Source of the DNA: Coleofasciculus sp. FACHB-1120
Lineage (GTDB): Bacteria; Cyanobacteriota; Cyanobacteriia; Cyanobacteriales; FACHB-T130
Direction of reading: 5' to 3'
Assembly: GCF_014698845.1 (NCBI RefSeq)
Contig: NZ_JACJTV010000004.1
Coordinates: forward strand, 1-64,000
Length of the DNA stretch: 64,000 nt
In this document: positions 41,145 through 49,780 of the stretch, piece after piece
Numbering within the stretch: the first letter of the stretch is position 1
How the letters are laid out: every line of letters starts with the position of its first letter
Translations under genes and position numbers: made by a program
The notes under the pieces: generated by a model
What the model saw: the letters and a program-made list of their open reading frames with translations, nothing else
Databases searched by the model: none
Told to the model about the DNA's origin: nothing

Positions 41145-43502
41145 TTAAAAATTGGACTGTAAACCAATTCGTAAACTTAAACCGGGGTGATAGATTCGAT
41201 TAGCTTTTTCGTACTTTACATCAGCCAAATTTTCTAAATTTACGGTAATACCAAAATTTTTAGTAATCGGAATCCGACCGCTCAAATCTAAATTTAAGTA
41301 GGACGGTGAAAAATCTTTGTTGCTTTCACCAGGATTATTAAAGAAAGCTCTTCGTGCCCCACTGTGGTAACTTGCAAATAAATTCAACTGCCATCCTCCC
41401 CTGGTATAGCCGATACCAAATTGCCCTACGGAATAAGGAATTAAGCCTAGTTGAAATCCCCTTTCCAAGCCAGTTTCAATTCGCGCATCCGTATAGGTAT
41501 AGTTGAGGAAAGTTGACCATTGCGGAGTCATTTGCCAGCGCAGTGCCGCCTCTAACCCATTTGTATTAACAAGCCCAATATTCGCCCAGCGTCCTGATAG
41601 AACTCCGAGGCGGTCGTTTAAACGACTGCCGAAATAGGTAAACTGTCCTGTCAAATTTTCTAAAAATTGGATATCGACTCCAGCCGTCCAAGAAGAGCCA
41701 GTTTCCGGATTTAAATCTGGATTAGGCAACCAGTTATGAACTGCATCAAAAACATACAATTGATCTAATCCAGGATTGCGCTGCACTGAAGCCCAACTGC
41801 CCCGCACAGCTACCGTTGGGGTAACAGCCCATCGTGCCCCGACGCTAGGATTTAAATAACTCCCAAAGTCACTATTAAAGTTTTGTCTCAGACCAAAATC
41901 TGCCTGAAAGGAGTCGCTTATCTTCCAACTATTTAAGGCAAATATTGCTGTATGTAACCTATCTCTATTTTCACTTTCATTAAGGGCAAGCTGATTAGGA
42001 GCCGTACTTAAAACATCCCCATTCAAGTAGCTATTCTGTAAATCTAAGCCCCAAGTCAACTTGTTATCAGAGGATGTTTGCCACTGATGCTCTACCCTAG
42101 CATTGAGAGCTTGAGAATTCAGGGTGCCAGTCCGGTAGAAGATATTTTGAGTTGGGCCATAAGTGTTAAAGTAATCTTGATTGTATGAAAGTGTCGTTTT
42201 CAGAACCGAATCTTCACCTTCTCCTAGCAAAGTCTTCCAAGATAACCCAATATTAAAAGCATCGTGATCTAATCTGTCTCTTTGTAGAGGAAACCCAAAA
42301 TAAAGTAACCCACGACGACTGCTAATTTTAGAAGCATCTAAACTAAGAGTATTTCTAGAATTCAAATCTAGTGAGATCCCACCAAAGTAGTTACTAGTTG
42401 CGGTATCTCCGTTAAATAGAAGACCTTCGGAATCCCGATTAGCTGCACCTTTAGGGACAGCATAACGATTATCTGCCTCGTAATCTTCATAGCCAAGATT
42501 AAATCTTAGATTGTCAACAGAACCGCCATAGCTAATCCGATAGTTAGACTGATTAAAAGAGCCATATTCAACTAAAGCATTGAGTCTAGGAACTTCTTGC
42601 CCTTGTTTGGTGATGATATTAACAACTCCTCCAAAAGCTTCCGAACCATATAAAGTAGAACTGGTGCCGCTGGATAATTCTACTTCTTCGATTGCTTCTA
42701 CTGGAATACTATTAAGGTCGGTAGCGCCATGATAAGTATTAATATTCGTGTTAATCGGTCTGCCATTGAGGAGAAAAACAGACTGATTAGTCGAATGTCC
42801 CCGGTAGTAAGTACCCGTATGAATATCTGCGCCAAAACCAGCATCGTTAATAGCAAATCCAGGAAGTCCTCTCAATACTTCCGCTGCACTATTAGCGCCT
42901 TGCTTTTGAATTTCTTCTTGATTAATTGTATAGAGGGGCGTAGACGTTTCCGTGAAAACTTCTCTTTTTGCTGTTACAACTAATTCAATTTCTTCATTTG
43001 TTCCTACTTGAACTTCTGGCTCAGATGCCAACTCACTTGATTCAACTGCTTCTGGCGTTTCATCAGCCTCGATAGCAGGCTCAGATGATAGGGAATCAGT
43101 ATTATTATCTAAGTTGAAAATAAGCGCGGAATCACTTTGATTAACTTCTCCGCTTGGAATTCCAGCCTTTCCAATTATGACTACCTGAATACTATTAGAA
43201 TCTAAAGGAGTAACAGATACAGCAGTAATTGCATCAGTAGGGTTATTTTGATAGAAACGATTTCCTTCAGGTAAGCTCAACTGAGCATTGATGATGTTAG
43301 CGGAAAAGATATTGTTATTGCTGGATGTCAAAATTTGAGAAAGCGTACCACCCGTAGTTTCTAAAACTACCTGAATACCGCTACTTGTTGGAATTAAACG
43401 AATGCTAGTGACTTGTGTGACTTCTGCCCGAACTAGAGGGGCAATGAATACTGCTACAGCGTTCGCAATCAAAAAGCTATTGAACAATAATTGTTTATTC
43501 AT
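41145..43502 (-). CDS. TonB-dependent outer-membrane receptor with N-terminal AMIN domain
   Basis: A 785-residue outer membrane receptor. Signal peptide 1-27; AMIN domain about 28-130 (VTSIRLIPTSSGIQVVLETTG); an acidic linker; a TonB-box-like ELVVTAKR; plug domain from about 175 (LYTINQEEIQKQGANSAAEVLRGLPG ... LYGSEAFGGVVNIIT); then a 22-strand-type beta barrel ending in the outer-membrane Phe (IGLQSNF). The AMIN plus receptor layout is typical of cyanobacterial siderophore receptors. Substrate is not shown: ferric siderophore is favoured by the neighbouring Fut system, while a cobamide is possible because riboswitch-hupE is close. The TPR gene upstream ends 76 bases before, suggesting an operon. 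Confidence 0.9.
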   Translation of the reverse strand: MNKQLLFNSFLIANAVAVFIAPLVRAEVTQVTSIRLIPTSSGIQVVLETTGGTLSQILTSSNNNIFSANIINAQLSLPEGNRFYQNNPTDAITAVSVTPLDSNSIQVVIIGKAGIPSGEVNQSDSALIFNLDNNTDSLSSEPAIEADETPEAVESSELASEPEVQVGTNEEIELVVTAKREVFTETSTPLYTINQEEIQKQGANSAAEVLRGLPGFAINDAGFGADIHTGTYYRGHSTNQSVFLLNGRPINTNINTYHGATDLNSIPVEAIEEVELSSGTSSTLYGSEAFGGVVNIITKQGQEVPRLNALVEYGSFNQSNYRISYGGSVDNLRFNLGYEDYEADNRYAVPKGAANRDSEGLLFNGDTATSNYFGGISLDLNSRNTLSLDASKISSRRGLLYFGFPLQRDRLDHDAFNIGLSWKTLLGEGEDSVLKTTLSYNQDYFNTYGPTQNIFYRTGTLNSQALNARVEHQWQTSSDNKLTWGLDLQNSYLNGDVLSTAPNQLALNESENRDRLHTAIFALNSWKISDSFQADFGLRQNFNSDFGSYLNPSVGARWAVTPTVAVRGSWASVQRNPGLDQLYVFDAVHNWLPNPDLNPETGSSWTAGVDIQFLENLTGQFTYFGSRLNDRLGVLSGRWANIGLVNTNGLEAALRWQMTPQWSTFLNYTYTDARIETGLERGFQLGLIPYSVGQFGIGYTRGGWQLNLFASYHSGARRAFFNNPGESNKDFSPSYLNLDLSGRIPITKNFGITVNLENLADVKYEKANRIYHPGLSLRIGLQSNF

Positions 43503-43578
43503 ATATTTTTTCCAATAAAGTTTTAGTTAATTGCTTCGAGCTTTAGCGATCGCTTTGATGATTGAAGGCAACAAATGA

Positions 43579-44190
43579 TTAAGAAATCAAAAAATAGCTT
43601 GACGAATGAAGCTCTTTGATTTCTTGGAGTAAACTTTGATATTGTTGTTGCTTGCCTTGTTGTAGATAGAGATCGGTGGCTTTCTCGAAATCTGCTTTCA
43701 CTCCCTGTTTGTGTCCCAACGTGTAGTGGACGAGACATCGGCAGTGATAGGCGTCGCCATCCTGAGGATTGAGTTGAATCGCTTGGGTAAAGTCTTCGAT
43801 TGCTCCCTGATAATCCTGTAACTGGGAGCGGACAAAACCCCGGTTATAGTAAGCTAATGCGAGGCTGGGATCGATCTCAATTGCTTGGCTAAAGTCAGCG
43901 ATCGCTCCTGGCGTATCTCCGAGGGCAGCGCGGGCAAGACCTTGATTCGTGTAAGCTTGAGCATTATCGGGATTGAGGCGAATTGCTTGGGTTAAATCAG
44001 CGATCGCTTGACTGTAATCTCCGCTCAATACCTTGTAGACTCCGCGCTTGAAGAAGTCCTCAGCACCCATTTGAGCTATATCGGTACTCGCCGTTATCGT
44101 GATTTGTAATGGCTGAGCTTGAGCTATCAGCGGCAAATTCAGCAGTACCACTGCAATGCTGAAGATGATAATAATGCGGGAGCGACTCAT
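43579..44190 (-). CDS. exported TPR protein upstream of the TonB receptor
   Basis: A 203-residue protein with a signal peptide (MSRSRIIIIFSIAVVLLNLPLIAQAQ) and about four TPR units (QAIADLTQAIRLNPDNAQAYTNQGLARAALGDTPGAIADFSQAIEIDPS, then LAYYNRGFVRSQLQDYQGAIEDFTQAIQL and DAYHCRCLVHYTLGHKQ). I chose ATG 44188-44190 so that the signal peptide is at the N-terminus; an upstream ATG at 44268 adds 26 implausible residues. It is transcribed toward the receptor gene and divergent from blaI. Possibly helps assemble or couple the receptor; this is inferred from position only. Confidence 0.8.
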   Translation of the reverse strand: MSRSRIIIIFSIAVVLLNLPLIAQAQPLQITITASTDIAQMGAEDFFKRGVYKVLSGDYSQAIADLTQAIRLNPDNAQAYTNQGLARAALGDTPGAIADFSQAIEIDPSLALAYYNRGFVRSQLQDYQGAIEDFTQAIQLNPQDGDAYHCRCLVHYTLGHKQGVKADFEKATDLYLQQGKQQQYQSLLQEIKELHSSSYFLIS

Positions 44191-44346
44191 AAGATAGACG
44201 TTTAGAAAGCACGGATACGCCAACATTTTGAGTTGAGTTGCTGTCGCCGTCAAAAGACAAGCTGTCAAACTTGTTTCGTGCAGTTTGGAGTGTAAGCTTA
44301 TTCAGAGATTGCACAGAACACAAAGAAAGCACAAAGTTTTAGATGC

Positions 44347-44769
44347 ATGGTTCCTCTACCTAACTATCGTCCCAAACAACTCTCCCTTGGCCCTTTAGAA
44401 GCAGAGATTTTAAATATCGTCTGGGAACTTGGTTCTGCCACGGTTAAGGATGTACACGATCGCATTCTGGCTGACCCAGACCGGGAGTTAGCTTATACTT
44501 CAGTAACAACGGTGCTGCGTCGCTTGACCCAAAAAGGTTGGCTAGCTTGCGATAAACAAGAACGTAGCTTCTCCTGGCAACCCTTGATTTCGCGGGAAGA
44601 AGCGCAAGCCATTAAAGCTCACGAACAGTTACACCAGTTTCTGGCAGTGGGGAACCCAGATGTCGTCGCCGCCTTTGCAGATAGCCTCGACAGCGCTAGC
44701 GTAGAGCAAATAGAAGCGATCGCGCTTCGTCTTCAATCCGCACGCAAAGCGAGAGAGGAGGGAAAATAA
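44347..44769 (+). CDS. BlaI/MecI-family transcriptional repressor
   Basis: A 140-residue winged-helix repressor of the BlaI/MecI/CopY family. The DNA-binding part is LGPLEAEILNIVWELGSATVKDVHDRI ... AYTSVTTVLRRLTQKGWL, and the C-terminal half forms the dimerisation helices ending RLQSARKAREEGK. In the classical system a BlaR1/MecR1 metalloprotease inactivates the repressor. The next gene, an M56 protease, starts at the ATG overlapping this stop (TAATG), so the two are translationally coupled. Target genes are unknown; the divergent TPR-TonB-receptor unit lies 156 bases away and is a natural candidate. Confidence 0.9.
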   Translation: MVPLPNYRPKQLSLGPLEAEILNIVWELGSATVKDVHDRILADPDRELAYTSVTTVLRRLTQKGWLACDKQERSFSWQPLISREEAQAIKAHEQLHQFLAVGNPDVVAAFADSLDSASVEQIEAIALRLQSARKAREEGK

Positions 44770-45611
44770 TGCATCTAGCAATGATTCTGACAGCGTTAGG
44801 ATTAGCGTGGTGTCTGAGATGCACAGGGTCAAATCCTTCTGGAAATTGGACGCAACGCTGGCAACGAGCCTTTGGGTTATTTTTGTTTCCGCCGATGCTA
44901 TTAATCGTGACAGCGATCGCGGTTATTTGTATGGGTACAGACGGAAAAATGGGAGGACTGCAAGCCGGATGGTTCAGCTACTCCCTCGCATGGGGATTTT
45001 TAGGTGTTGCCGGAATTTTATGTCTAAAGTTGGCAAGGGAGGGATGGCTTGCGGTACAACAGACACGCACCTATCCCCAAATTGAGATTGAAGGTAAATT
45101 GGGTCGCCTTCTTGAGGCTAGCGTTCTATTTAGTGCCCAAATTGGGTTCTGGCAGCCTGAATTAGTCGTGAGTCAGGGATTGTTAGAAACCCTCGATCGA
45201 GATCATCTAAAAGCAGTTCTCGCCCACGAACAAGCGCATTCCTATTATCGGGATACGTTTTGGTTTTTTTGGCTTGGCTGGGTGCGTCGGATAACCGCTT
45301 GGCTGCCAAATACAGAAGCTTTGTGGCAAGAACTTTTACTATTGCGAGAACTTCGTGCGGATCGATGGGCGGCGCAACAGGTAGATCCTTTGTTGTTGGC
45401 GGAATCTCTGCTATTGGTGGTGAGTGTCTCGCCAGTACAGTCTGAAAGTTTCTGTGCGGCGTTCAGCGCTGTTGCCACCCGGAACCGTTTAGAGGAAAGA
45501 ATCGAAGCACTTTTAGCACCACCAGAAGAGTCAAATTCACCCAGCTTATGGCTTTGGCATTGGATACTGCTAGGCTTTCTTCCGCTAATAACCGTGCCGT
45601 TTCACAGTTAA
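44769..45611 (+). CDS. M56-family membrane metalloprotease (BlaR1-like, no sensor domain)
   Basis: A 280-residue membrane protein with about three to four hydrophobic segments. The zinc protease motif is LAHEQAHSYYRD (HExxH), with a glutamate in LLRELRADRWA as third ligand candidate. It is short and lacks the penicillin-binding sensor domain of BlaR1, so beta-lactam sensing is not expected. Pair order regulator-protease and TAATG overlap match the many blaI-M56 pairs in bacteria. The signal is unknown. Confidence 0.88.
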   Translation: MHLAMILTALGLAWCLRCTGSNPSGNWTQRWQRAFGLFLFPPMLLIVTAIAVICMGTDGKMGGLQAGWFSYSLAWGFLGVAGILCLKLAREGWLAVQQTRTYPQIEIEGKLGRLLEASVLFSAQIGFWQPELVVSQGLLETLDRDHLKAVLAHEQAHSYYRDTFWFFWLGWVRRITAWLPNTEALWQELLLLRELRADRWAAQQVDPLLLAESLLLVVSVSPVQSESFCAAFSAVATRNRLEERIEALLAPPEESNSPSLWLWHWILLGFLPLITVPFHS

Positions 45612-45735
45612 ATTTTGGTGCTGCACAATCGGGATGATTTTCTGTTAAATTTTGCCCAAAGAGGCAAAGTTTTTCTTACCGTCTTTGCGCGAGATGATCA
45701 TCCGTTCCCTGTGCAACGCCTCAATTTCTGACAAA

Positions 45736-46398
45736 TTAACCGAGGACGGAATTACTCAAGAAAACCACTCCAATCGAGCAGATAGCCAACCCGGCGAATC
45801 GCTGCCAGGGTAGCGGTTGAGTGGCAGATTTCCGGCTCACTGCATTGCCAATCAGCATGGCAACCAAGGCAACGCCATACTGAATAAATGTGAAACCCAG
45901 AAGGTAAGCAACAAGCGGCGTCATGCCAGCACCGACGATTGCCTCGCCATAAGCGTAGCCGTGAAATAAACCAGCGATCGCTCCCAGCGCCAGAATAACC
46001 AGCCAGTTTGGTTTATTTGGCGTCACTAACAGCGCCCCAAAGATAATCACGGAACCCGCGATCGCTATCTCAGACCCCGGTAAATCTAGCTTCAGTAAAT
46101 GAATCCCAGTTCCCGCCAGTGCTGCCGACACAAACCCGGCTGGGATGAATGCGCCCCACACTTGCCCAACCGCCAGTAACCCAATCGCCACCACAAACGC
46201 AAAATGATCCAGTCCAATCAAGGGGTGGGCTAGCCCTGAAAAGAACCCTTCAAAGAAATTAGACGGCGTCTTGCCACCCATTGGATGGTGAGCGATCGCC
46301 TGCTGGGCGCATAGCAAAGTGCTAATTAAAACCAAAAATACAATTACCGTTCGGCTTTGCATCAGATTCAAGAAAGCAAAGCGTCTATCTTTAGACAT
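45736..46398 (-). CDS. hupE: HupE/UreJ-family metal transporter, cobalt type
   Basis: A 220-residue membrane protein: cleavable signal peptide (MQSRTVIVFLVLISTLLCAQQAIA then HHPMGG), and six hydrophobic segments. The family signature GLAHPLIGLDHFAFVVAIGLLAVG (HPxxGxDH) and the second histidine motif GLFHGYAYGEAI are intact. HupE/UreJ proteins import nickel or cobalt. The cobalamin riboswitch directly upstream makes cobalt for B12 synthesis the likely substrate. ATG 46396-46398 has GAGG eight bases upstream; an upstream ATG at 46428 would lie in the riboswitch 3' end and is not preferred. Confidence 0.92.
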   Translation of the reverse strand: MSKDRRFAFLNLMQSRTVIVFLVLISTLLCAQQAIAHHPMGGKTPSNFFEGFFSGLAHPLIGLDHFAFVVAIGLLAVGQVWGAFIPAGFVSAALAGTGIHLLKLDLPGSEIAIAGSVIIFGALLVTPNKPNWLVILALGAIAGLFHGYAYGEAIVGAGMTPLVAYLLGFTFIQYGVALVAMLIGNAVSRKSATQPLPWQRFAGLAICSIGVVFLSNSVLG

Positions 46399-46424
46399 AT
46401 TCTGTACCTCGCAGATTTCGCAAA

Positions 46425-46562
46425 TCAATTTCTTTCGGCGGGTATTCTGGCTGAGAGATCAAAACGACGGATCTCATTACAGCTGCGGGACAGCGACGGC
46501 TTTACACCGAACTTTCCCCGTTACCTCTGGTGGCTGCTCCCCACCAGAACCGATTGAGTAGG
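46425..46562 (-). ncRNA. cobalamin (AdoCbl) riboswitch
   Basis: On the minus strand the conserved B12 riboswitch elements occur in order: GAGCAGCCACCAGAGGTAAC, GGGGAAAGTTCGGTG, then TAAAGCCGTCGCTGTCCCGC with the AGCTGTAATG loop, and the terminal box GCCAGAATACCCGCC close to the hupE start. Read together they match the AdoCbl aptamer consensus (P3 to P6 core, B12 box). Binding of cobalamin would block hupE translation or transcription. Boundaries are approximate. Confidence 0.9.
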
Positions 46563-46664
46563 GCAATCATATCACTTCAGTGCTGGCATTTTAAAAAGTA
46601 TGGGTAAAATGAACCTCAAACAGATGACTCCAAGAGCCGCTTTATTTGAGGAGGAATCGAAAAA

Positions 46665-46769
46665 ATGTGCGTTAATTGTCTGCTGGTTTCGGCTTTAATC
46701 TTCTTTACAATCCAACCCGGCGAATCAAATTGCATTGGCTCAAAAACTCAAGAAGCGATCGCTTCTTGA
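46665..46769 (+). CDS. possible 34-residue peptide
   Basis: ATG 46665 has GGAGG about ten bases upstream and opens a 34-codon frame starting MCVNCLLVSALIFFTIQPG with two Cys and a hydrophobic stretch. It ends at a TGA (46767-46769) inside a 20-base perfect palindrome (CAAGAAGCGATCGCTTCTTG, 46750-46769), so the end of the frame may be part of a terminator. Weak candidate; the purine-rich site is the main support. Confidence 0.25.
   Translation: MCVNCLLVSALIFFTIQPGESNCIGSKTQEAIAS
46750..46769. terminator. 20-bp HIP1-centred palindrome
   Basis: CAAGAAGCGATCGCTTCTTG is self-complementary without a loop. It lies 13 bases past the end of the ABC exporter gene (minus strand) and could terminate it. 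Confidence 0.5.
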
Positions 46770-46781
46770 CTGCCACTATAA

Positions 46782-48530
46782 TTAGCTCAGGATTTCCTTT
46801 AGCTCGTGCTGGTTCCAAAGCGAACGGTAAAGCCCAGGTTCTCGCAAAAGCTCGGCATGAGTCCCAGACTGCACGATCTCACCTCGATCCATCACAAAAA
46901 TGCGATCGGCAGTTGCAGCCGCAGACAGTTGGTGAGAGATAAAAATCACCGTTTTGCGCTGAACGCCTTCCGATAGATTATTCAAAATCGCTGTGGCAGT
47001 CTGATTATCGACGCTAGAGAGAGCATCATCCAAAATCAGAATCGGGGAATCCATCAGCAAAGCACGGGCGAGAGCAGTTCGCTGTCGCTGTCCGCCTGAG
47101 AGGGTGATGCCGCGTTCTCCGACAATGGTTTCGTATTGCTGCGGAAAATTAAGAATTTCTGGGTGAATTTGTGCTTGCTTGGCAGCATTCATAATCTCTG
47201 ACTGTTCGCTCAGAGGATTGCCGTAGCGAATGTTGTTTTTGATGGTAGTGCTGAACAGAAAACTGTCTTGAGGGACATAAGCGATCGCTCCCCGCAAATC
47301 GGGCAATTTTATCTGCGTAATATCATTGCCATCTAGGAACAAACTCTCGCTTGGAATATCCACTAATCGCGGCAAGGCATTGGCAAGCGTCGATTTTCCG
47401 GAGCCAATTGGCCCGACAATTGCCACGGTTTCTCCTGGTTCAATGGTAAAGCTAACATTCTTAAGCGCCGGAGTTGCGGCTCCGGGAAACGTATAACTCA
47501 GCTGACGAGCTGTTAATTTACCGCTTACTTTTTCAACTGGTAAATTCAGTGCATTCGGAGTATCTTTAATTTTGGCTTCTGCCATGAGAATCGACTCAAT
47601 GCGGTCAATACTCACCTCACCTCGTTGGTAAGCAGTTATCGTAAAACCCAGTAAAGCAGTGGGGAAAACTAATCGCTCGGTGTAGAGAATCAACGCTAGA
47701 AAATCGCCAATCGTAATCGCACCTGCCACAATTGACCGCGCTCCTACCCATAGCAATATCAGTAAGCTGATAAAAGCCATCCCTTGAATGATGGGAAACA
47801 AGGTATTTCTCGTCTTTGCCAATTTGATATTGGCTTGCAACAAGCGGTTGTTTAATCGGGAGAAGGCGCGGCGCTCGTTCTCCTCCTGAGCGTAGATTTT
47901 GATTAGAGCAATCCCGCTCATATCTTCTTGAATCAATTCGCTGACGCTGGAGAGTTCCTCTTGTAACTCTAGCTGTTCATTCCGCAAGCGATCGCTAAAT
48001 AGTTGCACAGCAATCAGCATAAACGGATAGACTGCGATCGCCAGCAGACTCAGCTGCAAATTAATCGACAGCATCACTGGCAATGTCAATCCGTAGGCAA
48101 AAACTGTATTCGCCAAACTCAACACAGCAAATCCCAGCAGACGCCGGATATTATCCACATCGCTAGTCGCCCGGTTAATCAAATCTCCCGCTGTATTGCT
48201 AGCAAAATAAGACGGTTCCAGGGTGAGTAGATGCTGAAAAATCTTTTGTTTCAGGTCAAATTCTACTTGTCGCCCGACTCCAAACAGCAAGATGCGCGAA
48301 GCCATCCGCACCACCCACATCGCCGAAGCCAGAATCAGGATTAGCGCTACATACTTCCAGATTTGAGCGAAGTCAAACGCTTGGCGGAGGTCGTCAACGC
48401 TATCTCGAATCAGCAAAGGGATATAAACGCCCACTGCATTCACAACAAACAGCGCGATGACGCCTAAGGTAGCCTGCCGCCAGTGGGGACGCAGATAAGC
48501 ACCCAATTTTTGCAGCCGAGAGTGAGCCAT
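46782..48530 (-). CDS. ABC exporter half-transporter (membrane plus ATPase domains)
   Basis: A 582-residue half-transporter. About six membrane helices in residues 1-310 (the ABC_membrane fold, with LLTLEPSYFASNTAGDLINRATSDVDNIR as the usual coupling region), then the ATPase domain with Walker A VGPIGSGKST, Q-loop YVPQDSFLFS, signature LSGGQRQRTALARAL, Walker B ILILDDALSSVD and H-loop FISHQLS. It resembles MdlB/MsbA-type multidrug or lipid exporters; the substrate cannot be predicted. I start at ATG 48528-48530, which begins MAHSRLQKLGAYLRPHW; an upstream ATG at 48590 adds 20 residues unlike the family. Confidence 0.9.
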   Translation of the reverse strand: MAHSRLQKLGAYLRPHWRQATLGVIALFVVNAVGVYIPLLIRDSVDDLRQAFDFAQIWKYVALILILASAMWVVRMASRILLFGVGRQVEFDLKQKIFQHLLTLEPSYFASNTAGDLINRATSDVDNIRRLLGFAVLSLANTVFAYGLTLPVMLSINLQLSLLAIAVYPFMLIAVQLFSDRLRNEQLELQEELSSVSELIQEDMSGIALIKIYAQEENERRAFSRLNNRLLQANIKLAKTRNTLFPIIQGMAFISLLILLWVGARSIVAGAITIGDFLALILYTERLVFPTALLGFTITAYQRGEVSIDRIESILMAEAKIKDTPNALNLPVEKVSGKLTARQLSYTFPGAATPALKNVSFTIEPGETVAIVGPIGSGKSTLANALPRLVDIPSESLFLDGNDITQIKLPDLRGAIAYVPQDSFLFSTTIKNNIRYGNPLSEQSEIMNAAKQAQIHPEILNFPQQYETIVGERGITLSGGQRQRTALARALLMDSPILILDDALSSVDNQTATAILNNLSEGVQRKTVIFISHQLSAAATADRIFVMDRGEIVQSGTHAELLREPGLYRSLWNQHELKEILS

Positions 48531-48658
48531 TCTGTGAGGACTGAGGATTAAAAACTGAGAAAAGGCAACAGGCAAAAAACTTCCTTGCAACCTGCAAGAG
48601 GCTTTCGCCTAACACCCAACCCCAAACCATCGTAGACGAATTGGCACTCATACTGCTT

Positions 48659-49705
48659 CTATAAAACGAGGGGTGTCAACCAGCCACGCAGAAAGTAGTA
48701 GATGAAGGTGAGATATTCTTCTACCACTCGCGTTGTTGTGACCAACGCTTCCACAGTCGGAACAAAATCCGTGACGGCGATCCGTCGGGCGGGCGTCGCC
48801 CCGCCTTGAAAGGTGAAGAAATCTGTCGCTCTGGGGATGACCGTGACGCCCAAATTGGCAAAAGTGAGGTTAGCACGGCGAATATTTAAGCCAGAAGAAA
48901 CAAGGATAATGCGGCGCGATCGAATCCCACGTTGTCTCAAGATTTCCTCAACCCTGACCGCACTGGTACGGAGATCAACCCCACGAGGTTCAAGCACAAT
49001 TCGGTTTCGGGGCACACCCATCCTGACCAGCAGCGCCGCGACATCGTTAGCCTCATTGACACTATCTTGATTCCCGATCAGCTCCGATCTGGGTCCGGCG
49101 CTGACAATGACTAAGGGGTCATTGCCGCTCCGTATCTGTTCTTGATAAAGCTGAGCAGCGTATAGAATGCGATCGCCTGTATCAGTTAATTGAATCTGCG
49201 TCCGATAGGGAAGATTTGCTTGTGTCGTCCCTCGCCCCAGCACCACAATCGCCCCCACAATTTGAGATCCGGTCGGCGTAATATCAGCCGGACATTGAGT
49301 TTGGCAAATAAGTTGGCGTCGTTGCTCCAGTTGAATCGCCTCCACTTCTGCTTGCTGAGCCAGCCAGTAGGCAACAATGGGCAAACTAGACAGCAGCAAA
49401 ACGAGGAAGGCTATCCTAAGTTGGTTCCAGGCTACGCCTGTTATGCCTCCCTTTTTCACCCCGCCAATGGCGAACAGCAAAAGCATAATTGACAACCCCA
49501 ACGGTTTGAGCGGAAACGAAAGGATATTCCAGGCATTCGATACCAACCTTTCATTGGGATTGTAAAACGCCATCACCATGATCACAAACAACAGTAGCCC
49601 GCCCAACCAAGCGAGATATTGTTTGGGAATCCATCGCACTAACAAAAAGTAGACTAAGGTGCCAATCAGCAGCCACAACAGAACTCGCGTTAAGAGTAAA
49701 AACAT
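48659..49705 (-). CDS. DUF218 (YdcF/ElyC-like) membrane protein
   Basis: A 348-residue protein with N-terminal transmembrane helices (MFLLLTRVLLWLLIGTLVYFLLV; LAWLGGLLLFVIMVMAFY; LSIMLLLFAIGG; IAFLVLLLSSLPIVAYWLA) and a C-terminal DUF218 domain. That domain starts AIVVLGRGT, contains VIVSAGPRSELIG and EANDVAALLVRMGVPRNRIVLEPRGVDL, and ends around FTFQGGATPARRIAVTDFVPT. The family (SanA, YdcF, ElyC) affects envelope integrity; ElyC influences peptidoglycan at the lipid-carrier stage. Exact role unknown. Confidence 0.88.
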   Translation of the reverse strand: MFLLLTRVLLWLLIGTLVYFLLVRWIPKQYLAWLGGLLLFVIMVMAFYNPNERLVSNAWNILSFPLKPLGLSIMLLLFAIGGVKKGGITGVAWNQLRIAFLVLLLSSLPIVAYWLAQQAEVEAIQLEQRRQLICQTQCPADITPTGSQIVGAIVVLGRGTTQANLPYRTQIQLTDTGDRILYAAQLYQEQIRSGNDPLVIVSAGPRSELIGNQDSVNEANDVAALLVRMGVPRNRIVLEPRGVDLRTSAVRVEEILRQRGIRSRRIILVSSGLNIRRANLTFANLGVTVIPRATDFFTFQGGATPARRIAVTDFVPTVEALVTTTRVVEEYLTFIYYFLRGWLTPLVL

Positions 49706-49710
49706 AGTAG

Positions 49711-49752
49711 GTAATTGGTAATGGGTAATTGGTAATGGGTAATTGGTAATGA
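49711..49752. repeat. three tandem 14-base repeats
   Basis: GTAATTGGTAATGG occurs three times in a row, the last copy ending GA. It lies between the DUF218 gene start and the PPK2 stop. Short tandem runs of this type (also AATGACC-like repeats near 59935-59965) are frequent between genes in filamentous cyanobacteria. Confidence 0.8.
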
Positions 49753-49780
49753 CTATTTACCGGCGATTACTGATTACCTC

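Noticed and set aside
43503-43578. Search for a Fur box directly before the TonB receptor gene
   Set aside because: The 76-base gap has no Fur-like 19-mer; the receptor is probably read from the TPR gene's promoter.
49711-49752. Possible CRISPR array (three tandem 14-base units)
   Set aside because: Units abut with no spacers; this is a simple tandem repeat.
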